From the NCBI GenBank assembly GCA_023300375.1, contig JALZWO010000001.1:37229-101228 (forward strand): a DNA stretch of 64,000 nucleotides, given 5' to 3'. This document shows, one piece after another, positions 8,858 to 19,663 of this stretch. The notes under the pieces were generated by a model. The model saw nothing but the letters and a program-made list of their open reading frames with translations, did not search any database and was not told the origin of the DNA. The position numbers and the translations under genes are program-made. The stretch's first letter is position 1, and each line of letters opens with the position of its first letter. This DNA comes from Granulosicoccus sp. (GTDB taxonomy: Bacteria; Pseudomonadota; Gammaproteobacteria; Granulosicoccales; Granulosicoccaceae).

Positions 8858-9646
8858 TCAAATCCATCCACGGGCTTTGTAAGCTGCTAATGCGACGATT
8901 TCGTGCAGCCATTTATTGAATTTCACCACAGCCGTGGTTTGTGGCACCGATGCCCATAATGGAATATCAGGCAGTGCCTCTCGGTTAACACTGACTGGAC
9001 AAACATCAATCCCTTTGGGTTCGAGTACTTTGCGAAAAGTATTCAGCGCTCTGGGCATGTGCAAGGCCGATGTGACTAGCCTTAACTGCCCTACAACGCT
9101 CTGAGTTTCTAGCAGGGCTGCAACCTCGACGGCATTGTCTCGAGTAGTAGAAGAATTTGCCTCGCGTAGTATCCGATCGTTGCTAATGCCCAATACGTTC
9201 CAGTAATTTCCGATGACGTCTGCTTCGCTGATTGTTCTCAATGCACCGCCCGATGCAATCATGACCAACGAAGGTTCCGCCTGAGCGATTCTTGCCGCGG
9301 CGCTGGCACGTGCCAATGTTGATTGACTCATCCTCTCAAATTCGTCAGCAAACGTTACCCGCGAATCAACTCCGCCGCCAAGCATCACCAAGTGCGAGCC
9401 TGCATCGCATTCTATCGAGGCAGGATAGCGATCTTCCAATTTAGTGAGTAGTGGATTCACCACACTTGGGGCACCAATTACCAAGCAAACGGTTAGCCAG
9501 ACAAAGCCCAATAGCAGCACAGGCAACCAGCGCACGTGGCCGCGGCGACCACGCCCCAGCACGACCAACAGCACAATAACGAATCCAGAGATGAAGAAAA
9601 CCAGCGCAGCGGGATCAAGTAGCCAATTTTTAATAAGATCAGTCAT
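8858..9646 (-). CDS. YdcF/ElyC-like DUF218 membrane protein
   Basis: 262 residues: two N-terminal membrane helices (~13-33 and ~40-62) and a DUF218-type periplasmic domain with VMLGGGVDSR, a central ASGGALRTISEADVIGNY stretch, REANSSTTRDNAVEVAALL and VTSALHMPRALNTFRKV. These match the conserved GG, E, R/N and HMPRA motifs of the family. E. coli ElyC, of similar length and topology, affects undecaprenyl-phosphate-lipid-dependent envelope assembly, and a related envelope role is plausible next to a polysaccharide locus. It is divergent from the LysR gene, with 284 bases between them. The exact reaction is unknown for the family. Confidence 0.82.
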   Translation of the reverse strand: MTDLIKNWLLDPAALVFFISGFVIVLLVVLGRGRRGHVRWLPVLLLGFVWLTVCLVIGAPSVVNPLLTKLEDRYPASIECDAGSHLVMLGGGVDSRVTFADEFERMSQSTLARASAAARIAQAEPSLVMIASGGALRTISEADVIGNYWNVLGISNDRILREANSSTTRDNAVEVAALLETQSVVGQLRLVTSALHMPRALNTFRKVLEPKGIDVCPVSVNREALPDIPLWASVPQTTAVVKFNKWLHEIVALAAYKARGWI

Positions 9647-9885
9647 GAAAAGACGTTTCTGCCAATAAGTTGTCGGGGATGCAAAGCGAATAATGAGGGT
9701 GGACCGGTCAGAATCTCACAACGGCTTCATCTGCAACATTGTGGCCTGAGAACCCTGCATCTGGATTAGTGTTAATGGTTAGTATTGTCACCTATTAGCA
9801 CCACAGGCTTTCAATGCAGTACAAAGCGCCTGAGTTAATAAGTGACATAACGGCCCTGCAGCGTGCTAATTCGGTCATATTTCCA

Positions 9886-9891
9886 TATAAT
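9886..9891 (+). promoter_or_regulatory. probable -10 box of the LysR-type regulator gene
   Basis: A perfect TATAAT lies 39 bases before the ATG of the LysR gene in an AT-rich stretch. The -35 region is weak (GTGCTA at 17-base spacing), as would suit an activator-dependent or autoregulated gene. Confidence 0.4.
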
Positions 9892-9930
9892 AGTAAAGAG
9901 ATTTATCATAAACGCAATTTATATTGAAAA

Positions 9931-10908
9931 ATGGCTAGCCCCGATTCCAGTAATCTGAATCAACATAGACAGTTGCGCGCCTTCTGCCATGCGGCACAAA
10001 CGGGCAGTATCTCTAAGGCGGCAGTTCGCCTCAAACTAAGCCAGCCCTCGGTATCTTTGCAAATACAGGCGCTGGAAAAAGAGCTGGACACCTTGCTGTT
10101 CGAGCGTTGTGGCCCCAAAATCAGACTTACACCCGCAGGCGAATTACTGCTGGATATGGCGCAGCCATTGGTTGACGGATTCTCACGACTGGCAGATAGC
10201 TTTGCTGCACGGCTGGGTGATATTCATTCCGGACCGCTGGATATTGCATCAGGTGAAGCAACACTGCTTTATATTCTTCCAGACGTCATCAAAGGGTTTT
10301 CAGATGAATACCCGCAAATTGATATCCGTTTGCACAACGTAACGGGGCATGACGGATTAGCGCTACTGCGGGCAAATGATGTTGATTTTGCTGTTGGCTC
10401 TATGATTGATGTGCCAGACGATATGGTCTATCACCCAATCTATGACTACACCCCGTCCTTGATCATGTGTAAGGGGCACCCCCTAGAGGCAAAAACAGAT
10501 CTTACGCTAGAGGACATCAGCCCTCATGGACTCATATTACCTCCCAAACATTTGAGTACCTGGAGTGTTATCGATCTTGTTTTTCAACAGCACGGTGTAC
10601 CGTACAACGTCGTTCTTGAAGCTGGTGGCTGGGAAGTGATCAAACGATACGTCGAGATTGGTGCTGGCATCAGTATCGTCACTAGCATTTGCTTACGTGG
10701 CTTTGAAAATCTGACTGTTCGCCCAATGGAAAAGTATTTCCCTAATCGTAGTTACGGTGTAGTAGTTCGCCGAGGCAAATTTTTATCACCACAAGCCAAG
10801 CAGTTTCTGCAAATGATGGATGGGGATTTCTTTGCTCGTCAAACAAGTCCACCAACCACAAAGCGAAAAAATAGTCACCGCAACGACGAGTTAATTACCC
10901 ACCTGTGA
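9931..10908 (+). CDS. LysR-type transcriptional regulator
   Basis: 325 residues. The winged helix-turn-helix covers ~12-70 ([20 protein letters not shown], then [20 protein letters not shown] and [19 protein letters not shown]). It is followed by the linker helix and a two-lobe effector domain (~100-300) with [12 protein letters not shown] and [15 protein letters not shown]. Family members bind T-N11-A sites and sense a small molecule; a sulfur-metabolism (CysB/Cbl-like) role is possible from the domain's look but not shown. Its 3' end overlaps the most upstream possible start of mnmA by 4 bases, though mnmA more likely starts ~95 bases later. The target may be the divergent DUF218 gene. No strong ribosome binding site precedes the ATG. 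Confidence 0.85.
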   Translation: MASPDSSNLNQHRQLRAFCHAAQTGSISKAAVRLKLSQPSVSLQIQALEKELDTLLFERCGPKIRLTPAGELLLDMAQPLVDGFSRLADSFAARLGDIHSGPLDIASGEATLLYILPDVIKGFSDEYPQIDIRLHNVTGHDGLALLRANDVDFAVGSMIDVPDDMVYHPIYDYTPSLIMCKGHPLEAKTDLTLEDISPHGLILPPKHLSTWSVIDLVFQQHGVPYNVVLEAGGWEVIKRYVEIGAGISIVTSICLRGFENLTVRPMEKYFPNRSYGVVVRRGKFLSPQAKQFLQMMDGDFFARQTSPPTTKRKNSHRNDELITHL

Positions 10909-11003
10909 CAGTTACAGAGATGCCTGGACACACCGATCCTGCTGCTCGCGAGTTTCTAAAAACACCGGCAGTTCCAGCAGCGTTTCGCACAGATCCACAC
11001 AAT

Positions 11004-12080
11004 ATGCACGTTATCGTGGGGATGTCTGGCGGCGTGGATTCCGCAGTGACTGCTTTGCTGCTCAAGCAACAAGGGTATAAAGTCTCTGGCATTTTTATGC
11101 AGAACTGGGAAGATGATGATGAGCACTGCACTGCTAGGCAAGACTATCGCGATGCGGCGTCAGTAGCGACCAAACTTGGAATAGAACTTTCCACGGTCAA
11201 TTTTTCGGCTGAATACTGGGACAGAGTGTTTGAACATTTTCTTGCAGAATACAGTGCAGGACGTACACCTAATCCAGATATCCTTTGTAATAAGGAAATC
11301 AAGTTCAAAGCGTTTCTCGATCATGCACACCAGCAAGGTGCTGATGCCATTGCCACTGGGCACTACGTACGTTCTGGTGGCAACAATGATCAAGTACAAC
11401 TTCTGCGTGGCAAAGACAACAACAAAGATCAAAGCTACTTTCTTTATACACTGAATCAGGATCAGCTTCGGCCTACCTTGTTCCCAGTTGGCAGCTTAGA
11501 TAAACCGCACGTGCGGCAGTTGGCCCAGGATGCAGGCTTTCATGTGTTTAGTAAAAAGGACAGCACGGGCATCTGTTTTATTGGAGAGAGAAAATTTACC
11601 GCTTTTCTGGGTGAATATCTACCTGCTCAACCCGGAGTTATCGTAACCGACAGCGGACAAAACATAGGTCGTCACAACGGACTCATGTTCTACACTTTAG
11701 GGCAGCGTCAAGGCCTTGGTATAGGCGGTACTCGTGATAGCAATGAGGAGCCTTGGTATGTGCTGGCAAAAGATTTAACAGAGAACAGACTCATTGTCGG
11801 GCAGGGTCACCACCACCCTACTCTCTTTCGACAATCACTTAATGCCCACGACCTGCATTGGGTAAATGGGCACCCGCCTTCAAGCACCTTCCGATGCACG
11901 GCAAAGGTAAGGTATCGCCAGCAAGACCAAGCCGCCGTAGTCAACGTAAATGCCGACCACACACTGAACATCGTTTTCGATGAACCCGTGCGTGCGGCAA
12001 CTCCTGGGCAATCACTGGTTCTATATAATGGAGACAGCTGCCTAGGTGGAGCAGTTATCAGTGACTTTGACGATAGTTAA
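11004..12080 (+). CDS. mnmA: tRNA-specific 2-thiouridylase MnmA
   Basis: Thiolates U34 of tRNA-Lys, -Glu and -Gln, using sulfur relayed through the TusBCDE/IscS system. Motifs seen: PP-loop ATP-binding [10 protein letters not shown] (6-15), [14 protein letters not shown], the catalytic Cys95 in [18 protein letters not shown], the partner Cys191 in [12 protein letters not shown], and the C-terminal beta-barrel ([20 protein letters not shown]). The reading frame is open back to a GTG at 10905, but family proteins begin just before the PP-loop. The ATG at 11004 gives 358 residues, near the E. coli 368. hflD follows 96 bases downstream, as in many Gammaproteobacteria. Confidence 0.95.
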   Translation: MHVIVGMSGGVDSAVTALLLKQQGYKVSGIFMQNWEDDDEHCTARQDYRDAASVATKLGIELSTVNFSAEYWDRVFEHFLAEYSAGRTPNPDILCNKEIKFKAFLDHAHQQGADAIATGHYVRSGGNNDQVQLLRGKDNNKDQSYFLYTLNQDQLRPTLFPVGSLDKPHVRQLAQDAGFHVFSKKDSTGICFIGERKFTAFLGEYLPAQPGVIVTDSGQNIGRHNGLMFYTLGQRQGLGIGGTRDSNEEPWYVLAKDLTENRLIVGQGHHHPTLFRQSLNAHDLHWVNGHPPSSTFRCTAKVRYRQQDQAAVVNVNADHTLNIVFDEPVRAATPGQSLVLYNGDSCLGGAVISDFDDS

Positions 12081-12176
12081 ACGCGCATAACGAGCACAGA
12101 ACATAAATTCTAATGTTGCTGCGGTAGGCTCGGTATTTACCTCGGCTTTTATTGATACACATCTATACTCACACGT

Positions 12177-12800
12177 ATGAGCCATTTATCAACAATTGAA
12201 AACCAAACACTTGCACTGGGCGGTATTTTCCAAGCCGTGTATTTGTGTAAAGCCCTAGCAACCACAGGCACCTGCGATCAAGACGAATTGCAAACTACAT
12301 TGCATTCCATTTTGACACTGTCGACAGACAAAGTAATCGATGCGTATGGTGGTAGTGCGCGCGGTATCTCGCGTGGCTTACGGCTAATGCAATCGCAGCT
12401 TGGTGGCACCGCAGAGTCACGCGATATCGAAATTGCTCGCTACTCACTTGCACTCATTCAGCTAGGAAGCAACGTTCTAAATAACTCAAACACAACAGAA
12501 CAATTACGAATTGGCATCAGTCGGGCTCAAGCTATGGAACAGCCAGTGACTGACCCTGACATGATCAACAATCTGGCCAATTTGTATCGCAGTAGTATCA
12601 GCCATCTCACTCCCAGAATTATGGTGAGTGGTGATCCTGATTATTTAAACAACAATGAGATTGCCTCGACAGTGCGTGCCGCACTGCTAGGTGGAGTACG
12701 TTCTGTCGTTTTATGGAGGCAATGCGGGGGTAGTCGTCCTAAGCTACTGTTCGCACGCAGCCAGTATATTGAACGTGCCCAAGAGTACTTGCGGGTATAG
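12177..12800 (+). CDS. hflD: HflD-like protein
   Basis: 207-residue, largely helical protein matching HflD (YcfC), first known as a regulator of lambda lysogenization and peripherally membrane-associated. Its cellular role remains unclear. Recognised by the N-terminal pattern NQTLALGGIFQAVYLCKALA, the GGSARGISRGLRLM segment, the IARYSLALIQL region and the C-terminal RAALLGGVRSVVLWRQCGGSR. Its place immediately after mnmA is the conserved gammaproteobacterial arrangement. In E. coli purB follows, whereas here purB lies about 24 kb away at 36856. Confidence 0.92.
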   Translation: MSHLSTIENQTLALGGIFQAVYLCKALATTGTCDQDELQTTLHSILTLSTDKVIDAYGGSARGISRGLRLMQSQLGGTAESRDIEIARYSLALIQLGSNVLNNSNTTEQLRIGISRAQAMEQPVTDPDMINNLANLYRSSISHLTPRIMVSGDPDYLNNNEIASTVRAALLGGVRSVVLWRQCGGSRPKLLFARSQYIERAQEYLRV

Positions 12801-12888
12801 CGCATGAAGTAACTTCCATCAAGCTTTTTTGCGATAGCTTCTATTTCTCCCTGCCGTGCGTAGGAATTCTCAAACTACCGAACAGCAT

Positions 12889-12921
12889 GTGCAACACACC
12901 GCCAGCGGCGGCATGTTGCAC
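12889..12921. terminator. strong hairpin between convergent hflD and acnB
   Basis: GTGCAACA (12889-12896) pairs with TGTTGCAC (12914-12921), and inside it CCGCC (12899-12903) pairs with GGCGG (12907-12911) around an AGC loop. The stem sits between the 3' ends of two convergent genes and could end both transcripts. No T-run follows on either strand, so it may protect 3' ends rather than terminate. Confidence 0.5.
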
Positions 12922-12931
12922 GGTACGTCAA

Positions 12932-15538
12932 CTAACTGGCGACTTGGATATTGACCGGAATGTCCTTGAACTTCACCTTCATCTCGTCTGCTGAGTTCTG
13001 GAATTCAGAGATTTCGTTGAAATTCAGGTAGCGATAAACCTCCTCGCTCATGGCATCTAGATCCTTCACATATTCCATGTACTCAGCCACGGTGGGTAGT
13101 CTGCCAAACAGCGCTGCAACGGCTGCTAGTTCAGCTGAGCTCAGGTATACGAAAGCACCCTTGCCCAATCGGTTAGGAAAGTTTCTGGTAGAGGTAGACA
13201 CTACGGTAGCCCCGGGTTTTACCCGTGCCTGATTACCCATGCACAAAGAGCACCCTGGCATTTCGAGTCTAGCGCCTGCTGCACCGAAGATATTGTAGTA
13301 ACCCTCTTCTTTTAGCTGGTGCTCATCCATGCGCGTTGGTGGAGCGATCCACAATACGGTGTCAACGTATTCACCCGCTTTCTCTATTAACTTGCCTGCA
13401 GCTCGGTAGTGACCAATGTTGGTCATGCAAGAACCGATAAACACTTCGTCTACTTTCGTGTTTTGTACTTCAGACAATGGCTTCACATCATCAGGATCGT
13501 TAGGACACGCTAGCAGAGGCTCTTTGAGTTCGTTGAGATCAATCTCAATAATCTCAGCGTACTCGGCATCAGCATCAGCTTCCAGAAGTGTTGGGTTCTC
13601 GAGCCACTCTTCCATTTTCCGGGCACGGCGCTCAAGAGTTCGAGAATCGTCGTAGCCTTGGTCAATCATCCAACGAAGCAATGTGATGTTGGAGGTGATG
13701 TATTCCTTCAGCGGATCAATTTCCAGCTTAACTGTACAACCACCTGCCGAACGCTCAGCCGTAGCATCCGCAAGCTCAAATGCTTGCTCAAGTTTGAGGT
13801 CTTTAAGGCCTTCAATCTCTACACACTTGCCTGAGAAAATGTTCTTCTTGCCCTTCTTTTCAACGGTAAGCAAACCACGCTTGAGTGCAGCATAAGGGAT
13901 AGCATTAACCAGATCACGAAGCGTAATTCCTGGCTGCATTTTACCTTTGAAACGTACCAACACTGACTCTGGCATATTCAACGGCATAACGCCTACTGCC
14001 GAGGCAAATGCTACAAGTCCGGAACCTGCTGGGAATGAGATACCCATAGGAAAACGTGTGTGCGAGTCGCCACCAGTACCCACTGTGTCAGGCAGTAGCA
14101 TCCTGTTAAGCCAGCTATGAATAATGCCATCACCCGGACGCAAAGCTACACCCCCTCTGGTAGACATGAAGTCAGGCAGGGTGTGATGCGTATTAACATC
14201 GATGGGCTTAGGGTACGCAGCTGTATGACAAAACGACTGCATAACCAGATCAGCGGTAAAACCAAGGCAAGCTAAATCTTTGAGCTCGTCGCGTGTCATA
14301 GGACCGGTGGTATCTTGAGAACCCACGGTTGTCATTTTAGGTTCGCAATACTGACCGGCGCGAATGCCGTCAACACCACAGGCCTTACCAACGATTTTTT
14401 GTGCCAACGTGTAACCCTTGTCGCTTGGATCGTTAGCACCGGGACGCAAGAATACCGTGCTGAAATCCAGCCCTAATGATTCACGAGCACGATCTGTGAG
14501 ACCACGACCAATGATCAGTGGAATTCGACCACCGGCACGTACTTCATCGAGTAACACCTCGTTGCCAAGTTCGAAGGTGGACAGCACCTCGTCAGAACCG
14601 TGCTTGGTAACTTTGCCCTCGAACGGATAAATATCGATAACGTCGCCTGTTTCCATACTATTGACATCACATTCAATAGGCAATGCACCGGCATCTTCCA
14701 GCGTGTTGTAAAAAATAGGCGCAATTTTTGAACCCAGAACAAAACCGCCATCACGACGATTAGGAATAAAAGGGATGTCATTGCCCATGTGCCACAGCAC
14801 GGAGTTAGTGGCTGACTTTCTGGATGAACCTGTACCCACTACATCGCCAACGTAGGCAATCGTGTGGCCCTTGTCTTTGAGCTTCTGAATGTCTGCCAGA
14901 GGGGTCGCACTGAGCCCCTCACGTTCGAACTTGAGCATCGCTAGAGCGTGCAAAGGGATGTCAGGACGTGACCATGCATCAACAGCAGGCGACAGATCGT
15001 CAGTGTTGGTTTCTCCGGGTACTTTAAACACTGTGACTGAGACTTTTTTCGGCACATCTTCTTTGCTCAAGAACCATTCGGCGTCAGCCCAAGATTGCAT
15101 GGTTCTTTTGGCAGCTTCATTGCCTTGCTTGGCTTTTTCTTCTACATCGTGGAAGGCATCGAACATAAGCAAGGTATGCGATAGAGCTTTGCAGGCAGCA
15201 TCTGACAAATCTTTATCGTCTAGTGCAGCAATGAGCGGTTGGATGTTGTATCCACCTAACATAGTCCCTAGCAGCTCAATAGCAGCAACTGGAGTTACCA
15301 ATGGCGAGCTCGCCTCACCTTTGGCGACAGCGGCTAAAAAACCAGCCTTTACGTACGCAGCTTCATCCACCCCCGCTGGAATACGGTTACTTAACAAGTG
15401 TAACAGGAAGTCCTCTTCGCCTTTGGGCGGTGCCTTGAGCAACTCAACTAAGCCGGCGGTTTGCTCCGCATTGAGCGGTTGCGCAACAATACCTTGCGCT
15501 TGGCGTTCTGCTTCGTGTTGTCGATAAACTTCTAACAT
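12932..15538 (-). CDS. acnB: aconitate hydratase B (bifunctional 2-methylisocitrate dehydratase)
   Basis: 868 residues, collinear with E. coli AcnB from [17 protein letters not shown] to the C-terminal [12 protein letters not shown]. It interconverts citrate and isocitrate in the TCA cycle. The order is the AcnB type: N-terminal HEAT-like domain, swivelling domain 4 ([27 protein letters not shown]), then the Fe-S domains. [4Fe-4S] ligands are in [13 protein letters not shown] and [28 protein letters not shown] and [10 protein letters not shown] are active-site stretches. GGAGG lies 7 bases before the ATG. It lies 58 bases downstream of uvrB on the same strand, possibly with its own promoter. 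Confidence 0.97.
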   Translation of the reverse strand: MLEVYRQHEAERQAQGIVAQPLNAEQTAGLVELLKAPPKGEEDFLLHLLSNRIPAGVDEAAYVKAGFLAAVAKGEASSPLVTPVAAIELLGTMLGGYNIQPLIAALDDKDLSDAACKALSHTLLMFDAFHDVEEKAKQGNEAAKRTMQSWADAEWFLSKEDVPKKVSVTVFKVPGETNTDDLSPAVDAWSRPDIPLHALAMLKFEREGLSATPLADIQKLKDKGHTIAYVGDVVGTGSSRKSATNSVLWHMGNDIPFIPNRRDGGFVLGSKIAPIFYNTLEDAGALPIECDVNSMETGDVIDIYPFEGKVTKHGSDEVLSTFELGNEVLLDEVRAGGRIPLIIGRGLTDRARESLGLDFSTVFLRPGANDPSDKGYTLAQKIVGKACGVDGIRAGQYCEPKMTTVGSQDTTGPMTRDELKDLACLGFTADLVMQSFCHTAAYPKPIDVNTHHTLPDFMSTRGGVALRPGDGIIHSWLNRMLLPDTVGTGGDSHTRFPMGISFPAGSGLVAFASAVGVMPLNMPESVLVRFKGKMQPGITLRDLVNAIPYAALKRGLLTVEKKGKKNIFSGKCVEIEGLKDLKLEQAFELADATAERSAGGCTVKLEIDPLKEYITSNITLLRWMIDQGYDDSRTLERRARKMEEWLENPTLLEADADAEYAEIIEIDLNELKEPLLACPNDPDDVKPLSEVQNTKVDEVFIGSCMTNIGHYRAAGKLIEKAGEYVDTVLWIAPPTRMDEHQLKEEGYYNIFGAAGARLEMPGCSLCMGNQARVKPGATVVSTSTRNFPNRLGKGAFVYLSSAELAAVAALFGRLPTVAEYMEYVKDLDAMSEEVYRYLNFNEISEFQNSADEMKVKFKDIPVNIQVAS

Positions 15539-15596
15539 CTCTATTCCTCCAATTACTCACACTGTTAAGAGCGGCTAGAGCCGACTCATGACTAAA

Positions 15597-17711
15597 TTAC
15601 TTGGTGGTTACCGGTTTAGTGCGCGAACGTTTTCTAGTTGGCTTTGAATCGCTCACTGGCGAGCCCGCCTTGTTCCCGTCTACAACCGATAGCTCTACAC
15701 CACCTCCTTTGAATACGTTTGCACGAATATGTTCCAGTTCATCGCGCAATTGCGCTGCCGTTTCGAATTCAAGATTACGTGCGCAATCATACATCTGTTT
15801 TTCCAGTTGCTTCATGCGTTTTGTGGCGTCATCCATCGACAGGCCTATTATATCTGGTTGTGCACTTGTATCCTTGCTACCTTGCTGCCCTCGCCGCTTG
15901 TCATTGCCAGAGCCCCCAGCTTCCATAACATCATGAACGGCCTTCTTGATACCAGTTGGGGTTATACCGTGCTCGATATTGTAGTTTTCCTGCACCTCTC
16001 TACGTCGGCTCGTTTCATCCATGGCCCGCTGCATGGAACCGGTAAGCGTATCTGCATAGAGGATGGCCTTGCCATGCAGGTTACGTGCGGCGCGTCCAAT
16101 TGTCTGAATCAATGAACGATCAGAGCGCAAGAATCCCTCTTTATCGGCATCGAGAATGGCAACTAGAGACACCTCGGGCAAATCCAGCCCCTCTCTGAGC
16201 AGATTGATACCCACAATGACGTCAAATATCCCTAAACGCAGGTCACGAATGATCTCACTGCGCTCAACAGTGTCTACATCGGAGTGCAAGTAACGCACTT
16301 TAACACCGTGCTCACCGAGGTAATCGGTAAGATCCTCAGACATGCGTTTGGTGAGCGTGGTGATGAGCACACGTTCGCCTTTGGCTGCCCGCTCGTTGAT
16401 CTCAGAGAGCACATCATCCACTTGCGTACGTGCGGGTCTGATCTCCACCTCTGGATCGAGTAAGCCTGTGGGACGAACCACCTGCTCTATCACTGCATCG
16501 GCGTGGGCTTTTTCATAGTTGCCCGGTGTGGCCGACACAAAAATGGTTTGCGGTGACAGCGATTCCCATTCTTCAAACTTCAGTGGCCGGTTATCCAGCG
16601 CAGAAGGTAGGCGAAACCCGAAGTTCACCAGATTCTCCTTACGTGAACGATCGCCTTTGTACATAGCGCCCAGTTGAGGCACGGTGACATGACTCTCATC
16701 GATGAATAATAAGCTGTCTTCAGGCAGGTAATCAAACAAACACGGTGGCGGCTCACCAGGTTGTCTGCCAGACAAATAACGCGAGTAATTTTCGATGCCT
16801 GAGCAGTAGCCCAGCTCATGAATCATCTCCAGATCAAACTGAGTGCGTTGTTGTAGGCGCTGAGCTTCTAGCAGTTTACCCGCGCCCGTAAGATGCTCAA
16901 GACGATCTCGCAGTTCATCCTTGATGAAGTCAGTGGCGTCAAGAAGACGTTGGCGTGGGGTTACATAGTGGGTTTTGGGATAAATGGTGAGTCTGGGCAC
17001 CTTACGCATAATCTCCCCAGTTAGCGGATCGAAAAAGCTTAAAGTTTCTATTTCATCATCGAACAGCTCCACGCGGATGGCTTCACGCTCAGAATCTGCT
17101 GGGTAGATATCGATAATTTCGCCTCGCACACGGTAAGTACCGCGTTTGAGCTCCACATCGTTACGGCTGTATTGCAGCTCGGCTAGTCGTCGCAGCACAT
17201 CGCGCTGATTAACCGTCTCACCACGTTTGAGGTGCAACACCATCTTATGGTACTGCTGAGGGTCGCCTAGCCCATAAATAGATGACACCGTAGCAACGAT
17301 AATGGTGTCACGACGCTCAAACAGCGCCTTGGTGGCTGACAGACGCATTTGCTCAATGTGCTCATTGATCGACGAATCTTTTTCTATAAAGGTGTCGCTG
17401 GCCGGCACATAGGCTTCGGGCTGGTAGTAGTCGTAGTAAGAGACGAAGTACTCAACCGCGTTATCGGGGAAGAAATCTTTGAACTCCCCATAGAGCTGCG
17501 CGGCCAACGTCTTGTTCGGCGCGAGCACAATGGCCGGACGCTGCTGCTTTTGCAAAATATTGGCAATGGTGAAGGTTTTGCCCGAACCTGTTACGCCGAG
17601 AAGGGTCTGGTAGGCCAAACCGTCGTCAATGCCTTCAGACAGACTCGCAATAGCACCAGGCTGATGCCCTGCAGGGGTGTATGCCGTTTGCAGATCGAAT
17701 AGGTTCGACAT
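15597..17711 (-). CDS. uvrB: excinuclease ABC subunit B
   Basis: 704-residue nucleotide-excision-repair helicase-like subunit that loads onto damage with UvrA and then binds UvrC. Features: Walker [11 protein letters not shown] (~39-48), the beta-hairpin region [29 protein letters not shown]-like FIDESHV, motif VSATPGNYE, motif [47 protein letters not shown], and a C-terminal UVR motif ([25 protein letters not shown]) that binds UvrC. A ~40-residue basic tail follows the UVR motif. Two perfect palindromes lie in the 40 bases before the start and may be operator sites. Confidence 0.97.
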   Translation of the reverse strand: MSNLFDLQTAYTPAGHQPGAIASLSEGIDDGLAYQTLLGVTGSGKTFTIANILQKQQRPAIVLAPNKTLAAQLYGEFKDFFPDNAVEYFVSYYDYYQPEAYVPASDTFIEKDSSINEHIEQMRLSATKALFERRDTIIVATVSSIYGLGDPQQYHKMVLHLKRGETVNQRDVLRRLAELQYSRNDVELKRGTYRVRGEIIDIYPADSEREAIRVELFDDEIETLSFFDPLTGEIMRKVPRLTIYPKTHYVTPRQRLLDATDFIKDELRDRLEHLTGAGKLLEAQRLQQRTQFDLEMIHELGYCSGIENYSRYLSGRQPGEPPPCLFDYLPEDSLLFIDESHVTVPQLGAMYKGDRSRKENLVNFGFRLPSALDNRPLKFEEWESLSPQTIFVSATPGNYEKAHADAVIEQVVRPTGLLDPEVEIRPARTQVDDVLSEINERAAKGERVLITTLTKRMSEDLTDYLGEHGVKVRYLHSDVDTVERSEIIRDLRLGIFDVIVGINLLREGLDLPEVSLVAILDADKEGFLRSDRSLIQTIGRAARNLHGKAILYADTLTGSMQRAMDETSRRREVQENYNIEHGITPTGIKKAVHDVMEAGGSGNDKRRGQQGSKDTSAQPDIIGLSMDDATKRMKQLEKQMYDCARNLEFETAAQLRDELEHIRANVFKGGGVELSVVDGNKAGSPVSDSKPTRKRSRTKPVTTK

Positions 17712-17718
17712 GGACTAT

Positions 17719-17750
17719 TTAGGTACCTAAGAGACCTGATTGTACAATCA
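17719..17750 (-). promoter_or_regulatory. uvrB: two palindromes upstream of uvrB (candidate operators)
   Basis: TTAGGTACCTAA (17719-17730) and TGATTGTACAATCA (17737-17750) are both perfect inverted repeats, six bases apart, 8-40 bases before the uvrB start. Neither matches the E. coli LexA box. A lineage-specific LexA or another repressor could bind here. Confidence 0.45.
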
Positions 17751-17784
17751 TTTGAAAGTAATCGAAAAATTAGTCGTTAACTGA

Positions 17785-17813
17785 TTGACCTAAACGAATA
17801 ATGTAATTAAACT
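17785..17813 (+). promoter_or_regulatory. probable sigma-70 promoter of tRNA-Asn
   Basis: TTGACC (17785-17790), a 17-base spacer, and TAAACT (17808-17813). Transcription would begin a few bases before the tRNA at 17824. Confidence 0.5.
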
Positions 17814-17823
17814 TCGTCTCGAT

Positions 17824-17899
17824 TCCTTGGTAGCTCAGTTGGTAGAGCAAATGACTGTTAATCATTGGGTCGGCGGTTCGAGCCCGTCCCAAGGAGCCA
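17824..17899 (+). tRNA. tRNA-Asn (anticodon GTT)
   Basis: 76 bases including an encoded CCA. Acceptor stem TCCTTGG pairs with CCAAGGA, followed by discriminator G and CCA. The D arm is GCTC/GAGC, the anticodon arm AATGA/TCATT with loop CTGTTAA (anticodon GTT at 17857-17859), and the T arm GGCGG/CCGTC with TTCGAGC loop. A terminator follows at 17912. Confidence 0.97.
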
Positions 17900-17911
17900 T
17901 TAAAATCTAAG

Positions 17912-17951
17912 CGTTATGTCAAATGAGTTGTTTGGCATAGCGTTTTTTTTT
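17912..17951 (+). terminator. intrinsic terminator of tRNA-Asn
   Basis: CGTTATGTCAAA (17912-17923) pairs with TTTGGCATAGCG (17931-17942), allowing G-T pairs, around a 7-base loop. It is followed at once by nine T (17943-17951). Confidence 0.85.
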
Positions 17952-18351
17952 GCTCGCCGAACACCGCTGGTGGTGCAATCTGCAATATTGCTATCTAAGC
18001 CTAGCAAAATTAATCCCCCAAATGTGGCGTCGCTGGCACCGAATGGAAGGAGGCCAGCTTAGATCCCCCTCTCTTCAGGCGCTCAATTGACCAATCCAGC
18101 TGAAAAACCTCTGTTCGATCTAGAAGATTTGTTAAAAATGCCCAAAATGCTGGCCCTTATCGAGATATCCAGCCACTCACTGTGTTGCTGAGGGGGTTAT
18201 TTGATAGACTGAAACTGATGCATGTACTGAGAGGTTCAAAGCGACTTTACTGTCGTTAGTTCTGCAGTGCAGGTTCGTTGAGTAGAAACCAAAGGTTTAG
18301 GTACTCACTTGCATTAAATGACGAAATAGGCAGCCGCCAGGGAACACAATT
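17952..18351. other. 400-base gap without a gene
   Basis: The stretch between the tRNA terminator and the unknown membrane protein holds no ORF with coding character and no RNA gene that I can recognise. It should contain the promoter of the downstream gene. AGGGA about 9 bases before the ATG at 18352 is the likely ribosome binding site. Confidence 0.5.
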
Positions 18352-19527
18352 ATGGGACAAGCCGTAAAGAAATCTGATCAGATTGCAACTGATCGACGCC
18401 CCAGCAAGGTTCTGCGCCAGAGAAACATACAGCTAGTCAACTTGGGCACTTATACCCAAAACGATACATCGCGGATACCTGTACTTCGTGCAAAAAAGCC
18501 CAACACAAAATCAATAGCACCACAAAGAACACACTCGGAATATGTCAAGCTGGAATCTCAGCCATTTGACACAAAAGCGGCCACGAATGACACCGCATTC
18601 GGCCAATCAAGATCGGAGTCTAAGCAGCAACACACCCCCCCAAAGAACCCACTGACCGTCATCATTTTAGGCAGCCTATGTTTCGGTAGCCTCGTGGGAT
18701 ACCAATGGTCGTCGTTGCACAACCTGGCACCTTTAGCTGGCAATAAGGTTGAATCTGATCTTGGAATCGACAGTGTTGCAACCGCGGAACCAACAGCAGC
18801 TGTTGCCACGTTAGCAGAGCCTGTTGCACCACAAACTCAAGCACTGGCGCTAACGCAAGCACAAACAGATGCAGCGATAGAGCGTGAACAGCAATATCGT
18901 CTTGAGGAAAAAGAGTTCCTCTCACAGATCGATTGGCTTAATAACCAGAATAGCAACTTGATCAACGAGCTGGATACTCTCAAGATAGAGACGCTCAACC
19001 AGAATCGCGAATTGCTGGCGATGGAGCTAGAGGTTGTAGCGCTTCAGTCTCAATCCGAGCCCTCAACAGAAACTCGTGTGATTTACAACTTTGTGAACAC
19101 ACCTATTGGCTCTTCAACCCCGGTGCAATTCGGCGGTTCGAATACTCCATACAACGAAGATGTAGTGGAAGACTCTGACGAATCAATCGCATACAAATTG
19201 GAACAACAGCGCTCGCAATACAATGATGAGGGCCAGCGTGTCTACGATCTCGAGACCGGAGAGTATATTGAAACTTCCAACGAGAGTTTCGTTGGATCAA
19301 ACAGTCAGGGCAATTTTGAAGAGTTAAACAATGAGGATTCGCCCAACGAGTTAGATTCGTACGAAACAGTTAACTCAGAGCTGCTCAACGAGTTGCAGCA
19401 AGTGCGCCTGCGGCAATTTGAAGCTGGCCTACTGGACTACGACCATGCAACCGGTACTTTCGTGCAAAAAGATTTTGGAAACGCAAACAGCGATCGTATT
19501 TCATACCCGCCTATCGCCACTGAGTGA
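18352..19527 (+). CDS. unknown single-pass membrane protein with periplasmic coiled coil
   Basis: 391 residues, no family recognised. The first ~98 residues are basic and polar (cytoplasmic), followed by one membrane helix (~101-118, TVIILGSLCFGSLVGYQW). An Ala/Thr/Pro/Gln-rich linker (140-170) leads to a coiled coil (~175-235, EKEFLSQIDWLNNQNSNL...). The acidic, Asn/Ser/Glu-rich C-terminus is probably periplasmic. Two short similar motifs occur in the tail: VYDLETGEYIE (298-308) and LDYDHATGTFVQ (361-372), each preceded by a Gln/Arg-rich helix-like stretch. Topology resembles envelope scaffold or secretion-accessory proteins. It stands alone between a tRNA and a convergent operon. Confidence 0.6.
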   Translation: MGQAVKKSDQIATDRRPSKVLRQRNIQLVNLGTYTQNDTSRIPVLRAKKPNTKSIAPQRTHSEYVKLESQPFDTKAATNDTAFGQSRSESKQQHTPPKNPLTVIILGSLCFGSLVGYQWSSLHNLAPLAGNKVESDLGIDSVATAEPTAAVATLAEPVAPQTQALALTQAQTDAAIEREQQYRLEEKEFLSQIDWLNNQNSNLINELDTLKIETLNQNRELLAMELEVVALQSQSEPSTETRVIYNFVNTPIGSSTPVQFGGSNTPYNEDVVEDSDESIAYKLEQQRSQYNDEGQRVYDLETGEYIETSNESFVGSNSQGNFEELNNEDSPNELDSYETVNSELLNELQQVRLRQFEAGLLDYDHATGTFVQKDFGNANSDRISYPPIATE

Positions 19528-19614
19528 TTCAAGAACGTTAGCTCTGAGTGTAAGCAATCCCGGAGCTAAGAACCCTGCCGTATTTATCAGCAATGATTGT
19601 TGCCTGTGAATAGA

Positions 19615-19649
19615 CATACCCGCGTGCCACCCTTGTGGCAAGAGGTATG
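19615..19649. terminator. hairpin between convergent genes
   Basis: CATACC (19615-19620) pairs with GGTATG (19644-19649), and inside it TGCCAC (19625-19630) pairs with GTGGCA (19635-19640) around CCTT. It lies between the convergent unknown membrane gene and doxX-like gene and could serve both. No clear T-run. Confidence 0.5.
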
Positions 19650-19663
19650 CCTATCTTCAATCG

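Noticed and set aside
10905..11003. mnmA start at the GTG overlapping the LysR stop
   Set aside because: MnmA proteins start just before the PP-loop; the ATG at 11004 gives the normal length.
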